Below, one piece after another: positions 34,333 to 42,332 of a stretch of 58,854 nt of DNA (positions are counted from its first letter, which is position 1; the number at the start of each line of letters is the position of its first letter). A program made the position numbers and the translations under genes. Below the pieces are notes generated by a model that was not told where the DNA came from, made no database searches, and saw only the letters and a program-made list of their open reading frames with translations. Source of the DNA: an uncultured Bacilli bacterium (GTDB lineage: Bacteria; Bacillota_I; Bacilli_A; RF39; UBA660); assembly GCA_944358775.1 (NCBI GenBank), contig CALVRU010000005.1, forward strand, positions 1 to 58,854, written 5' to 3'.

Positions 34333-35571
34333 TTATTTAATTTCCACTTCTTTATGCTCAATTTTTTCCCAAACTCGTTCTTTCATGAATAATGCCCGAA
34401 TTGCACAAGAAATATAAGTTACTAAGAAAAAGGGATGTAATAGTAATGCTTTCCATTTGGCATAATCTTTTAAATTCAGTTTTTTCTCTTTGATGATAAT
34501 CACCAATGTTACCAAATATAGAATCACATAAGCGAATAAACACATTCCGATTAGGTTGATTACAAATAACCATTTTAATTGGGTCGAAGGATTTACGAAT
34601 ACTTCGATGACATTGATTAGTAACCATAGAATAAGACCTATTACCATCAAAATATAAGGAATTACTCCTAACACTTCTGCTTTCTTCGAACCGATATTTC
34701 GATCGTTTTGGTGAATCGAGTGCCGGATTTGAGGAACGTAAATTTTCCTGGCATCGAAGTATCCTCGAATCCAACGGGTTCGTTGAACACGCGATTGATG
34801 ATAGGTCGTCGGCTGTTCATCGTAATAACAGGCTTCTTCATTATAATAGGTTTTATAACCATTTAAAATAGAATAGAGCGTCAATTCATAGTCTTCGGTC
34901 AACGTATGGAAAGGAAAGCCTTGCCATTTCGATACGATATCACCTTTAATAAAATAACCCGTTCCCGAAATAATTACATTCGCTTGATATTTGATTCTTT
35001 TCCGATTCATAATCGTATTTAATAAAGAAAAAGTCAACGTAGAACAACTGGCAATCCAATTGCTATTTCCATTTTTACAGTTGCGATAACCGATACCGAT
35101 ATCGTACCCTTGACGATATGTTTTTTCCATTTCCATTATAAAATTTTTATCTAAGATATTATCGGCATCAAAAATGAAATACGCATCATACTTTTGATGA
35201 TTGGCAAAAATGGCTGTAAGTGCTTCTTGTAATGCATATCCTTTTCCTTTCTGATCGAGGTGCCTGCGCACGATTACTTGTGCCTGATATTTCTTTGCAA
35301 TAGCAATCGTCGGATCGTTTTCTTGTTCGACAATTACATAGACGTCTTGCATCGATACCGAACGGGTTTGTCCAGCGATGCTTTCTAATAATCCGGAAAT
35401 GACCCGCGACTCATCCCGAGCTGGAATCAATACCGCAAAACGAGGATGGTCGTTCGAAATGGGAATTGTTGGATTATTGTTTTTCTTCGTATAATGAATT
35501 CCAAACAAAAACACAATAAAACCACTGATTAAAAATAAGAGACTAATACTACTAGCAATGAAAAACAACAT
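34333..35571 (-). CDS. Membrane glycosyltransferase family 2
   Basis: A 412-residue processive-type GT2. One N-terminal membrane helix, then the catalytic GT-A domain: FAVLIPARDESRVISGLLES, YFIFDADNILDKNF (DxD metal site), ISGTGYFIKGD, TLTEDYELT (catalytic Asp) and QRTRWIRGYF (the Q/RxxRW motif of cellulose/hyaluronan-type synthases). Three or four C-terminal helices follow. It probably builds or exports a surface polysaccharide or glycolipid; the sugar is unknown. It follows the small membrane protein by 11 bases and starts after AGGAGGAGAAAG. Confidence 0.88.
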   Translation of the reverse strand: MLFFIASSISLLFLISGFIVFLFGIHYTKKNNNPTIPISNDHPRFAVLIPARDESRVISGLLESIAGQTRSVSMQDVYVIVEQENDPTIAIAKKYQAQVIVRRHLDQKGKGYALQEALTAIFANHQKYDAYFIFDADNILDKNFIMEMEKTYRQGYDIGIGYRNCKNGNSNWIASCSTLTFSLLNTIMNRKRIKYQANVIISGTGYFIKGDIVSKWQGFPFHTLTEDYELTLYSILNGYKTYYNEEACYYDEQPTTYHQSRVQRTRWIRGYFDARKIYVPQIRHSIHQNDRNIGSKKAEVLGVIPYILMVIGLILWLLINVIEVFVNPSTQLKWLFVINLIGMCLFAYVILYLVTLVIIIKEKKLNLKDYAKWKALLLHPFFLVTYISCAIRALFMKERVWEKIEHKEVEIK

Positions 35572-35582
35572 ACTTTCTCCTC

Positions 35583-36254
35583 CTATTTAGCAACCATATT
35601 CGGATAAAACTTTTCTAAGAATTCATCCGGATAATGACGATCGAAAAATTCACCGACAACGGTATAAGCAGGCACATTATTTCGTCTTAAATTTTGACGA
35701 ATGAGAGCCGACCATGAAATCAACATATCGAAACTCAATAAAATAGCACAAATGATTGTCACGGTCACCCCAATATGATATGGTGTTTTTTCGATCCATT
35801 TCGATAACCACGGATAAATCCATTGAATAAATACAAGGGTCAAAATTCCCCAAAAAATCATAATGGGAATCGTCGTACGACCATTAATATTTAAAAATTG
35901 TTTCGAATAATCCCATGAAATCGTTCCGATAAATGTTTCTTGTAAGAAACTAATTAAATATTCAAAACCTCCTCCTAATAAAGCACCATACAAAAATGTT
36001 TTTGACCACGGTCTCGACTTTCTTGCTAATAAAGCGGTTAAAAGAACTGCTCCTGCCCCATAAATTGGACTAAATGGCCCATATACTACACCACGTCGAA
36101 GCTCCCAAATAAATGTTCCCGTTTTTAAAAACACTTTGACACAATTTAAAATTTCCTCATAATATGCTCCGAAGACACACCCAATTACGAAAATCCAAAA
36201 TAATTTATAAAAACAAATACCTTGGGCAAATACTTTGGTATTTTTCTTTTTCAT
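35583..36254 (-). CDS. Putative ABC-transporter type IV permease-like membrane protein (CmpB family)
   Basis: A 223-residue protein with five or six membrane helices. FVIGCVFGAYYEEI, RRGVVYGPFSPIYGAGAVLL and YGALLGGGFEYLISFLQE are the conserved blocks of the family annotated ABC_trans_CmpB, whose real function is not established. The start at 36254 follows GGGAG; a GTG/ATG a few codons upstream is less well placed. It is first in a two-gene operon with the GT2, suggesting an envelope role. Confidence 0.8.
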   Translation of the reverse strand: MKKKNTKVFAQGICFYKLFWIFVIGCVFGAYYEEILNCVKVFLKTGTFIWELRRGVVYGPFSPIYGAGAVLLTALLARKSRPWSKTFLYGALLGGGFEYLISFLQETFIGTISWDYSKQFLNINGRTTIPIMIFWGILTLVFIQWIYPWLSKWIEKTPYHIGVTVTIICAILLSFDMLISWSALIRQNLRRNNVPAYTVVGEFFDRHYPDEFLEKFYPNMVAK

Positions 36255-36414
36255 ACTACATACTCCCATTTTTAGTTTGATAATCCTATTATACCTTTAT
36301 TTACAAATTTCTACAATAGGTTATGTTCGGACCTTTCGAGAAGTGTCATATTTTCGTCTTTTTTCTTTTTCCTTTCATATAATAAATTGTACTGATATAT
36401 ACGGGAGGAACATT

Positions 36415-37539
36415 ATGGATATTTATGTCGTGAAAAAAGGAGATACTCTTTATCGAATCGCACGGGAATTCGGGCTTTCAGTCAATCAGTTGATCGAAAT
36501 TAATCAACTGTCTAATCCGGATCGGTTGATAGTCGGGCAATCATTAATTATCCCTGTACGTAGACAGCCTGATATTTTAGTAAATGGCTATACTTATCCC
36601 AATATCAATCGTACTACTCTTCGTAATACTTTACCCTATTTAACTTATCTTAGTATCTTTAGTTATCAAGTGACACCCCGTGGAACGTTACGTCCGATTA
36701 ATGATGAAGCCTTGATCGAAGAAGCTTTAAATCAGCAAGTTGCACCGATGTTAGTAGTCACGAATATCGGTGAGAGTGGTCGTTTTGAAAGTGATTTGGC
36801 ACATCTTATTTTTAATGATATGGCGGTTCAAGATCAATTAGTTGAGTCGATTTTAAAGGTTCTACAAGAAAAAAATTATTATGGCGTGGACTTGGATTTC
36901 GAATATGTCTATCCGATGGATCGAGCTTTATACAATCGGTTTCTGAAACGCATGGCTGATACCCTTCATCCCCTCGGTTACACTTTAACGACTGCTTTAG
37001 CACCCAAAGTTCGCTATGATCAGCCTGGCATTTTATATGAAGCACATGATTACTATGCCCATGGTAAATATGCCGATCATGTAATATTAATGACTTATGA
37101 ATGGGGATATCGATATGGACCACCGATGGCAGTAGCCCCTATCAACCAAGTCGAGCGAGTTTTAAATTATGCCCTTACTGTTATTCCAAGTGAAAAAATT
37201 TTAATGGGCATTCCAAACTATGGATACGATTGGACACTCCCTTATCAAGAAGGAACGGCCGCGAATTCGATCTCCAATACCCAAGCTTTGGAACTAGCAA
37301 TTCAAAAAGGCGCCGAAATTCAATTTGATTCCGTCAGTCAATCTCCTTATTTTTATTATAAAGACAACGACCAGAATTTGCACGTTGTCTGGTTTGAAGA
37401 TGCCAGAAGTATTCAGGCAAAGCTTAATCTAGTCGACAAATATAAACTCGGTGGGATTAGTTTCTGGACGATCATGAATTATTTTCCACAAGGATATTGG
37501 ATACTAGATCATCAATTTACCGTTCAAAAATTAGTTTAA
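36415..37539 (+). CDS. LysM-GH18 spore/peptidoglycan hydrolase (SleL/YaaH-like)
   Basis: A 374-residue protein with one N-terminal LysM (IYVVKKGDTLYRIAREFG to VGQSLIIP, residues 3-47) and a GH18 domain whose catalytic motif is YYGVDLDFEYVYP (Glu as acid). Bacillus SleL/YaaH N-acetylglucosaminidases act on spore cortex fragments and have two LysM repeats; here there is one. No signal peptide, as in YaaH, which is placed on spores by LysM binding. The ATG at 36415 follows GGGAGGAAC; in-frame sequence upstream has no matching ribosome site. Monocistronic. Confidence 0.88.
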   Translation: MDIYVVKKGDTLYRIAREFGLSVNQLIEINQLSNPDRLIVGQSLIIPVRRQPDILVNGYTYPNINRTTLRNTLPYLTYLSIFSYQVTPRGTLRPINDEALIEEALNQQVAPMLVVTNIGESGRFESDLAHLIFNDMAVQDQLVESILKVLQEKNYYGVDLDFEYVYPMDRALYNRFLKRMADTLHPLGYTLTTALAPKVRYDQPGILYEAHDYYAHGKYADHVILMTYEWGYRYGPPMAVAPINQVERVLNYALTVIPSEKILMGIPNYGYDWTLPYQEGTAANSISNTQALELAIQKGAEIQFDSVSQSPYFYYKDNDQNLHVVWFEDARSIQAKLNLVDKYKLGGISFWTIMNYFPQGYWILDHQFTVQKLV

Positions 37540-37569
37540 AAAAGTTTACTTTGAAAAGTAAACTTTTTT
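37537..37569. terminator. Bidirectional terminator
   Basis: AAAAAAGTTTACTTT and AAGTAAACTTTTTT pair around a short loop between the convergent GH18 and deaminase-like genes. Confidence 0.9.
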
Positions 37570-37571
37570 CA

Positions 37572-38588
37572 TTATTTCATTTTTTTATAAAATTGACTAC
37601 CTACTTCTTCGGTTTGTCGTTGCATTGATCCTTCATAAGTCGTAGTAATCTCACCTTCCGGAGTAAAATAATAAATTTGACAGCATTTCATGTTGGGAAA
37701 GATGCGAATTGGAATACTAGTACGAATTCCCATATGCCAATATCCTTCGTAGCCGATAGATCCCATTCCTCCAGAACAGTGAACATGATATCCTAAGCGT
37801 CCTAACGAACTACGACCACTTAACATCGGAATCAAATTTTGGGTAGTAGTCCATTCATTGGTTCTGGCAACATACATTTTATCTGGATATAAGATGGTAC
37901 CTTGATCTGAGATGGTCATTGTCTCCATTGGGTTCTTTCGCTTTAAATCCAAAATCGGTTCTTTGTAATAACTAATCTCTTTGTATAACGTGAGATTTAC
38001 AGAGTTTGGATTGATTACCACTTGATCCAGTGGGGTAATCGAAATGTCCTTTTGTTGAATTCGTCGTTTGATTTCTTCGCCACTTAACATACCGATCGTA
38101 TCGCTTTTGGTATCGAGGCTACGAAAAAAAGTGAGATTTCCGATTTCGATATTGGGGTAAATAATCGTCGGTTTGGTAGCGACAATACTTAATAATAAAT
38201 TCCCTTCAAAATGATCTTCCAAGTATCCACTCGTCAATTCGATACTGATGCCTAATAAAGATAAGGAAGTGCGACCATTGATCACTGGCACATAACCGTC
38301 TGTCATGATATGTTCTTTTGTCTTGGCAAGGTATACTTTTCTGGGCTCGAGTAACAATCCGGAAGATGGAATCGAAACTTTATGTAATGTTTGTAATTTA
38401 TCTGAAGTCAATTCACGTAAATAAGCATTTTTGTGTTTGGTATCGACAATCGTATAGTCAAAGGTATAAAGATCGCTGCCAATGCTTACGGTGGCACTAT
38501 TGGGTTTTGTTAGGGTATTTTCATTACAGGGATCGATTAAAATAGTTCCCTCTTTGATTTGTCTTTGAATTTCGTGAAGTGTAAGCAT
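37572..38588 (-). CDS. Two-domain dCTP deaminase/dUTPase-fold protein with altered active sites
   Basis: A 338-residue tandem duplication of the trimeric dUTPase fold. Domain A (1-170) has INGRTSLSLLG and FEGNLLLSIVA; domain B (175-338) has LSGRSSLGRLG and YEGYWHMGIRT. In dCTP deaminase (E. coli GRSSLARLG and VLEFYN) the Ser/Arg of the first block and the Glu of the second are catalytic or phosphate-binding. Domain A loses the Arg and the Glu; domain B keeps the first block but has Gly for Glu. The neighbouring gene has the reverse pattern. The ATG follows AGGAAGGAG and abuts the upstream gene's stop, so both are co-translated. Confidence 0.82.
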   Translation of the reverse strand: MLTLHEIQRQIKEGTILIDPCNENTLTKPNSATVSIGSDLYTFDYTIVDTKHKNAYLRELTSDKLQTLHKVSIPSSGLLLEPRKVYLAKTKEHIMTDGYVPVINGRTSLSLLGISIELTSGYLEDHFEGNLLLSIVATKPTIIYPNIEIGNLTFFRSLDTKSDTIGMLSGEEIKRRIQQKDISITPLDQVVINPNSVNLTLYKEISYYKEPILDLKRKNPMETMTISDQGTILYPDKMYVARTNEWTTTQNLIPMLSGRSSLGRLGYHVHCSGGMGSIGYEGYWHMGIRTSIPIRIFPNMKCCQIYYFTPEGEITTTYEGSMQRQTEEVGSQFYKKMK

Positions 38589-38589
38589 A

Positions 38590-39117
38590 TTATTTCTCCT
38601 TCCTTTTGACGTATTCTTTGGCAAGACGTGATTCGGTTGGATCGATCTGACCAAAGTATTTACCGCGATATTTGATCTTATCATCGCCGATCAATGGATA
38701 ATAATAAACACGGCCGATTTCCATATTTGGATAGATGACCGTCGGATTTGAGCAAATAATTTCGAGAGTCCATGTTCCTTCAAAACCGTTATCTCCAAAA
38801 CCGGCAGTAATATGAATTTCCATTCCGAGGGTGGCGAGTTCTAATAGACCCGATAAAACTGGTACATATCCATCTGTTTTGGTATATTCATTCGTACTAC
38901 CTAAATATAATTTATTGGGTTCCAAAATGAAGCCTGTTTCGGGAATTAAAATAGTTTGACTGGGATTGGGACTGGTCGTCTCTAACAACGGTGTTTCATA
39001 TGTTTTTAACATGTTACTTAGGGTAACTGTAATATAGTTTTCGCCTATTTTGTCTTGACTCGAATCGACATAGATTCCTTGTGAAAGCCCTTCTTTTATT
39101 CCGTTTTTATTTAGCAT
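38590..39117 (-). CDS. Single-domain dCTP deaminase-fold protein retaining the catalytic Glu
   Basis: A 175-residue protein with one dUTPase-fold domain. FEGTWTLEIICSN keeps the Glu of the deaminase motif VLEFYN, and the tail KYRGKYFGQIDPTESRL resembles the C-terminal lid of Dcd. The block that is GRSSLARLG in Dcd reads GLLELATLG, so the Ser and Arg that bind phosphate are missing. The gene ends one base before the two-domain gene, in the same operon. Family members form trimers with active sites at subunit borders, so the three domains may make one mixed trimer. Start after AAGGAGAAGTAGT. Confidence 0.82.
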   Translation of the reverse strand: MLNKNGIKEGLSQGIYVDSSQDKIGENYITVTLSNMLKTYETPLLETTSPNPSQTILIPETGFILEPNKLYLGSTNEYTKTDGYVPVLSGLLELATLGMEIHITAGFGDNGFEGTWTLEIICSNPTVIYPNMEIGRVYYYPLIGDDKIKYRGKYFGQIDPTESRLAKEYVKRKEK

Positions 39118-39138
39118 ACTACTTCTCCTTTTTTATCC

Positions 39139-39173
39139 AAAAAAATAACCCCCATAAAAAGGGGGGGTAATTA
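39139..39173 (-). terminator. Terminator of the downstream tRNA operon
   Basis: TTACCCCC and GGGGGTTA pair on the minus strand and run into seven T, six bases past tRNA-Pro(TGG). Confidence 0.9.
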
Positions 39174-39178
39174 ATCGA

Positions 39179-39255
39179 TGGTCGGGAAGACAGGATTTGA
39201 ACCTGCAACCACCTGGTCCCAAACCAGGTGCTCTACCAAGTTGAGCCACTTCCCG
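39179..39255 (-). tRNA. tRNA-Pro (anticodon TGG)
   Basis: CGGGAAG/CTTCCCG acceptor; anticodon stem CCTGG/CCAGG around TTTGGGA gives TGG; encoded CCA. Confidence 0.97.
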
Positions 39256-39261
39256 AAAAAA

Positions 39262-39338
39262 TGGTGCGTCCGAAGGGATTCGAACCCCTGACCTTTTGGT
39301 TCGTAGCCAAACACTCTATCCAGCTGAGCTACGGACGC
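39262..39338 (-). tRNA. tRNA-Arg (anticodon ACG)
   Basis: GCGTCCG/CGGACGC acceptor; stem TTTGG/CCAAA around CTACGAA gives ACG, normally edited to ICG by TadA; encoded CCA. Confidence 0.97.
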
Positions 39339-39439
39339 AGTTATTAGGCTATTACACTTTTGGGTCAACTTTTATTGTCTCAAAGATAGCATCGTCATAA
39401 CTAGACCGTTCACTATCAATATAATATTAAAAAAATATA

Positions 39440-39515
<76 letters not shown>

Positions 39516-39520
39516 AAATA

Positions 39521-39597
39521 TGGCGGTCTCAACGAGGCTCGAACTCGCGATCTTCTGCGTGACAGGCAGACGTGTTAACCAACTGCACCATGAGACC
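39521..39597 (-). tRNA. tRNA-Asp (anticodon GTC)
   Basis: GGTCTCA/TGAGACC acceptor; stem TCTGC/GCAGA around CTGTCAC gives GTC; encoded CCA. Confidence 0.97.
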
Positions 39598-39602
39598 AAT
39601 TT

Positions 39603-39679
39603 TGGTTGCGGGAGGAGGATTTGAACCTCCGACCTCTGGGTTATGAGCCCAACGAGCTACCGAGCTGCTCTATCCCGCG
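39603..39679 (-). tRNA. Initiator tRNA-fMet (anticodon CAT)
   Basis: Acceptor begins CGCGGGA with an unpaired C-A at the first position, and the anticodon stem has the three G-C pairs GGG/CCC around CTCATAA; both mark the initiator. Encoded CCA. Confidence 0.95.
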
Positions 39680-39697
39680 ATATAATTTAAAATTAAA

Positions 39698-39789
39698 TGG
39701 CGGAGGAAAAGGGATTCGAACCCCTGCGCCGCTTACACGACCTCTCAGTTTTCAAGACTGATCCCTTCAACCGACTTGGGTATTCCTCC
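39698..39789 (-). tRNA. tRNA-Ser (anticodon TGA)
   Basis: GGAGGAA/TTCCTCC acceptor, long variable arm, anticodon loop CTTGAAA gives TGA; encoded CCA. Confidence 0.96.
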
Positions 39790-39829
39790 ATCACGTTGAT
39801 TATTATTGCCATCTTGCGACGACATATTG

Positions 39830-39859
39830 ATTATATCATCACCTTTTTAGCAAAGTCAA
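39830..39859 (-). promoter_or_regulatory. Promoter of the Ser-fMet-Asp-Phe-Arg-Pro tRNA operon
   Basis: On the minus strand TTGACT (complement of 39854-39859) and TATAAT (complement of 39830-39835) are 18 bases apart, about 40 bases before tRNA-Ser. Confidence 0.75.
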
Positions 39860-39953
39860 CCCCATAATCGAGGTTTTTTCTAATAATCTAATTATATTAT
39901 ATGTGACTTCCGTGGAATTATCATTTTCTTTCCGATTTTCGCCATTTTTTTAC

Positions 39954-39980
39954 AAAAAAATCCTTTTACAAGGATTCTTT
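39954..39980 (-). terminator. Terminator of the upstream tRNA operon
   Basis: AATCCTT and AAGGATT pair around a 4-base loop, then seven T, just past tRNA-Leu. It splits the cluster into two transcripts. Confidence 0.85.
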
Positions 39981-39987
39981 TCAAAGT

Positions 39988-40076
39988 TGGTGCCTAAGGC
40001 CGGACTTGAACCGGCACGGGTTTTAACACCCGCAGGATTTTAAGTCCTGTGCGTCTACCTGTTCCGCCACTCAGGC
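39988..40076 (-). tRNA. tRNA-Leu (anticodon TAA)
   Basis: GCCTGAG/CTTAGGC acceptor, long variable arm, anticodon loop CTTAAAA gives TAA; encoded CCA. Confidence 0.96.
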
Positions 40077-40080
40077 AACA

Positions 40081-40156
40081 TGGTGTCCTGTTGGAGATTC
40101 GAACTCCAGACCCTCTGATTAAAAGTCAGATGCTCTACCGACTGAGCTAACAGAAC
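40081..40156 (-). tRNA. tRNA-Lys (anticodon TTT)
   Basis: GTTCTGT/ACAGGAC acceptor with a G-T pair; stem TCTGA/TCAGA around CTTTTAA gives TTT; encoded CCA. Confidence 0.96.
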
Positions 40157-40163
40157 ATATAAG

Positions 40164-40238
40164 TGGCTGCCTCGGCTAGATTCGAACTAGCGCATGTCAG
40201 AGTCAAAGTCTGATGCCTTACCACTTGGCTACGAGGCA
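40164..40238 (-). tRNA. tRNA-Gln (anticodon TTG)
   Basis: TGCCTCG/CGAGGCA acceptor; stem TCAGA/TCTGA around CTTTGAC gives TTG; encoded CCA. Confidence 0.96.
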
Positions 40239-40241
40239 ACG

Positions 40242-40326
40242 TGGTGGAGAGAGATGGTTTCGAACCATCGAACCCATAGGGAGCAGATTTACAGTCTGCC
40301 GCGTTTAGCCTCTTCGCTATCTCTCC
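40242..40326 (-). tRNA. tRNA-Tyr (anticodon GTA)
   Basis: GGAGAGA/TCTCTCC acceptor, long variable arm, stem GCAGA/TCTGC around CTGTAAA gives GTA; encoded CCA. Confidence 0.96.
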
Positions 40327-40332
40327 AAAAAA

Positions 40333-40408
40333 TGGTGCCGAAAACAGGAATCGAACCCGTAACCTATTGATTACAAATCAATTGCTCTACCAATTGAGCT
40401 ATTTCGGC
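40333..40408 (-). tRNA. tRNA-Thr (anticodon TGT)
   Basis: GCCGAAA/TTTCGGC acceptor; stem ATTGA/TCAAT around TTTGTAA gives TGT; encoded CCA. All stems pair well, unlike the solitary tRNA-Thr(GGT) at 552. Confidence 0.97.
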
Positions 40409-40411
40409 ACA

Positions 40412-40488
40412 TGGTGGGCGATATAGGACTCGAACCTATGACCCCCTGCTTGTAAGGCAGGTGCTCTAACCAACTGAGCTAATCGCCC
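40412..40488 (-). tRNA. tRNA-Val (anticodon TAC)
   Basis: GGGCGAT/ATCGCCC acceptor; stem CCTGC/GCAGG around CTTACAA gives TAC; encoded CCA. Its abundance uncharged would be sensed by the valS T-box at 7.2-7.4 kb. Confidence 0.97.
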
Positions 40489-40517
40489 AAAATATAATTT
40501 GTGTTTGGACGATATTA

Positions 40518-40547
40518 AATATACCATCTTCTTCCCAGGTTTGTCAA
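40518..40547 (-). promoter_or_regulatory. Promoter of the Val-Thr-Tyr-Gln-Lys-Leu tRNA operon
   Basis: Minus-strand TTGACA (complement of 40542-40547) and TATATT (complement of 40518-40523), 18-base spacing, about 30 bases before tRNA-Val. It lies just past the S1-protein stop. Confidence 0.8.
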
Positions 40548-40565
40548 TACTGAAATCCTTTTTTT

Positions 40566-40946
40566 CTAGTTTTTTCCTGGATCCTCTATACTTTTCTTTA
40601 CAATCTCTTTCTTTTTTTCTTGGATCCATTCTTCAAGATGTTCTTGTAATGGTAAAAATCCATGTTCTGTCTCTTCAATTTTCGTTCTTTTTCGTTTGCC
40701 AATTCGATAATCAATATCTTTAATGCTTAATTTTACTTGGCAGGCCTCATCGTCACTCTCCACTACCTTAACTCGAATGGTTTCTCCGACATTGACATAG
40801 TCATTAATATTTTTTACAAAACTATTCGATATTTCCGATATGTGAATCAAACCGCTATAATATTCATCCAATCCTACAAAAATACCATATTTTTCGATTC
40901 CTGTAACGCAACCTGTCACTATTTTTCCTTTTTCATATTTTGACAT
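40566..40946 (-). CDS. S1 RNA-binding domain protein (YugI/GSP13-like)
   Basis: A 126-residue protein. Residues 3-75 are one S1 OB-fold (GKIVTGCVTGIEKYGIFVGL, GLIHISEISNSFVKNI, GETIRVKVVESDDE, VKLSIKDI), the rest a charged tail (EEWIQEKKKEIVKK). This layout is that of general stress protein 13/YugI, which binds ribosomes or RNA. The start is uncertain between two ATGs two codons apart after GGAAGGTG; the second is given. It stands upstream of the tRNA cluster. Confidence 0.87.
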   Translation of the reverse strand: MSKYEKGKIVTGCVTGIEKYGIFVGLDEYYSGLIHISEISNSFVKNINDYVNVGETIRVKVVESDDEACQVKLSIKDIDYRIGKRKRTKIEETEHGFLPLQEHLEEWIQEKKKEIVKKSIEDPGKN

Positions 40947-41044
40947 TTGCATACACCTTCCGTTTTATTATAACACAGAAAATTCATTTACAAAATCATT
41001 TTCTTTCTACTCATTTTATTGTATAATATCGGCAGGTGATAAAA

Positions 41045-41278
41045 ATGGAAGAAATCGAAACTAGAATTCGGGCCGTAATCGATCGATTAAAACCGTTTTT
41101 GATGAGTGATGGTGGAATGATCGAATTCGTCAAATACGAAGATGGAATCGCTTATGTTCGCATGTTGGGCGCTTGTGCGGGATGTGATTTATTAGAATTC
41201 ACCTTGAAAGATGGCGTCGAATTAGCAATTACAAGCGAAGTTCCAGAGGTAGTCGAAGTAAGAAATGTAACCGATTAA
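41045..41278 (+). CDS. NifU-like iron-sulfur scaffold/carrier (Nfu, YutI-like)
   Basis: A 77-residue Nfu domain: RLKPFLMSDGGMIEFV and GACAGCDLLEFTLKDGVE, with the CxxC that holds a cluster between two monomers. It delivers iron-sulfur clusters to target enzymes. The ATG at 41045 follows AGGTGA; a GTG three codons earlier overlaps that site. It is convergent with the yutH-like gene, matching the nearness of yutI and yutH in Bacillus. Confidence 0.93.
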   Translation: MEEIETRIRAVIDRLKPFLMSDGGMIEFVKYEDGIAYVRMLGACAGCDLLEFTLKDGVELAITSEVPEVVEVRNVTD

Positions 41279-41293
41279 CGGTTACATTTTTTT
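41263..41293. terminator. Bidirectional terminator between nfu and yutH-like genes
   Basis: AATGTAACCG and CGGTTACATT pair around ATTAA-type loop bases with A/T runs on both sides, spanning the nfu stop and reaching the other gene's stop. Confidence 0.88.
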
Positions 41294-42202
41294 ATTTAGC
41301 CACTCTATTTCTGGTAGCGAATGATCTTCTTTTAAAATACGGTATATCATCATTAAAAATTGCTCGTATTCGTCTGTTCTCGTAGTAATTTCTAATATTC
41401 GTTTTTCTTCGATTTGGTGATCGATAATCTTTTCGTATTGATCAAAGAAAAAACTTGGAAATAATAATCGGCCGAATAACAGACGAGCTTCAAAGTTGGA
41501 TAATGGATTCGTTCGTAGCCACGGTTCGATCTCTTCTATTTTGTATTGATCGAACCAAAATAAACTTTTTAGATATTCACTGACATCTCTTACCGGATAA
41601 TCAAGGACAAGATTCAACGGATTATAGAAAGTAAATGTCGTATCTTTTATCGATATGCGGCGGTGACAAATCGTAATTCGATCTTCCCAACTTGGTCTTT
41701 CTTCGAGAAACGTATTTCGAATATAACTGATTGCATTTTCACCAAGTCCTATAAAATAGATTACATTTTCACGTAGTAATGGAAATTCTAGTTCCATGTG
41801 CCCCATTTGTTCTTCAAAGTAATCCAATTTATTGGACCATAGTTGGACCCAGTTGGACCGATCCAATAAAGATAGTTGTTTGGAAAGCGTAACCGGCATT
41901 TTGACAAGATTTTCGCTTGTAATAGGTCGATCGATCGGAACATTTATTTTTAATAAAACATATGGGATATTTTCGATGATCGTGATCGCTTGACGATCTT
42001 TATTTAAGATAATTTGGTGGAAATTAGAATTATATTTTATAATCTCGAAATCCAAGGCAACAATGGCATCGATTTCGTCAAAGGGACGATAATATGTCAT
42101 TAAAATATAGAGTTGATTCTCTATTTTAAAATAGTATTGTTGAGCAGAAAAATGAACTTCATCGACTGGTAGATTGTAATAGTAGTTGATGGCATTTTTC
42201 AT
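41282..42202 (-). CDS. Spore-coat-associated CotS/YutH-like protein
   Basis: A 306-residue soluble protein similar in layout to YutH of the CotS spore-coat family, a kinase-like fold: ENIPYVLLKINVP, SKQLSLLDRSNWVQLWSNKLDYFEEQM, YFIGLGENAISYI, CHRRISIKDTTFTFYNPLNLVLDYPVRDVSEYLKSLF and FEARLLFGRLLFPSFFFDQYE. The usual kinase His-x-Asp region appears as CHRRIS, so catalysis is doubtful. Context (nfu before, yutD and yunB beyond) supports the YutH call. The 130-base gap after it holds only a terminator. Confidence 0.7.
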   Translation of the reverse strand: MKNAINYYYNLPVDEVHFSAQQYYFKIENQLYILMTYYRPFDEIDAIVALDFEIIKYNSNFHQIILNKDRQAITIIENIPYVLLKINVPIDRPITSENLVKMPVTLSKQLSLLDRSNWVQLWSNKLDYFEEQMGHMELEFPLLRENVIYFIGLGENAISYIRNTFLEERPSWEDRITICHRRISIKDTTFTFYNPLNLVLDYPVRDVSEYLKSLFWFDQYKIEEIEPWLRTNPLSNFEARLLFGRLLFPSFFFDQYEKIIDHQIEEKRILEITTRTDEYEQFLMMIYRILKEDHSLPEIEWLNKKM

Positions 42203-42301
42203 TATCCCACCCCATTAACAGTTTATGAGAAACAAGGTAGGATTATACGTAGGAACAAGAGTTCTGTTGCCAGTATCTGCGTTATCTTTTAAAGCTAAAA
42301 A

Positions 42302-42330
42302 AAATGTAAATCATTACGATTTACATTTTT
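42302..42330 (-). terminator. Terminator of the coiled-coil/DUF1292 gene pair
   Basis: AAATGTAAATC and GATTTACATTT pair around 5 bases with T-runs at both ends, just past the stop at 42333. Confidence 0.85.
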
Positions 42331-42332
42331 CT

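Noticed and set aside
36340-36400. Possible sigma-E promoter (ATATTT and CATATAAT) before the LysM-GH18 gene
   Set aside because: The spacing is about 22 bases, too long for sigma-E, so no promoter is claimed.
36235-36414. In-frame extension upstream of the LysM-GH18 gene
   Set aside because: It overlaps the divergent gene's start and promoter region, and the GGGAGGAAC site fits the ATG at 36415.
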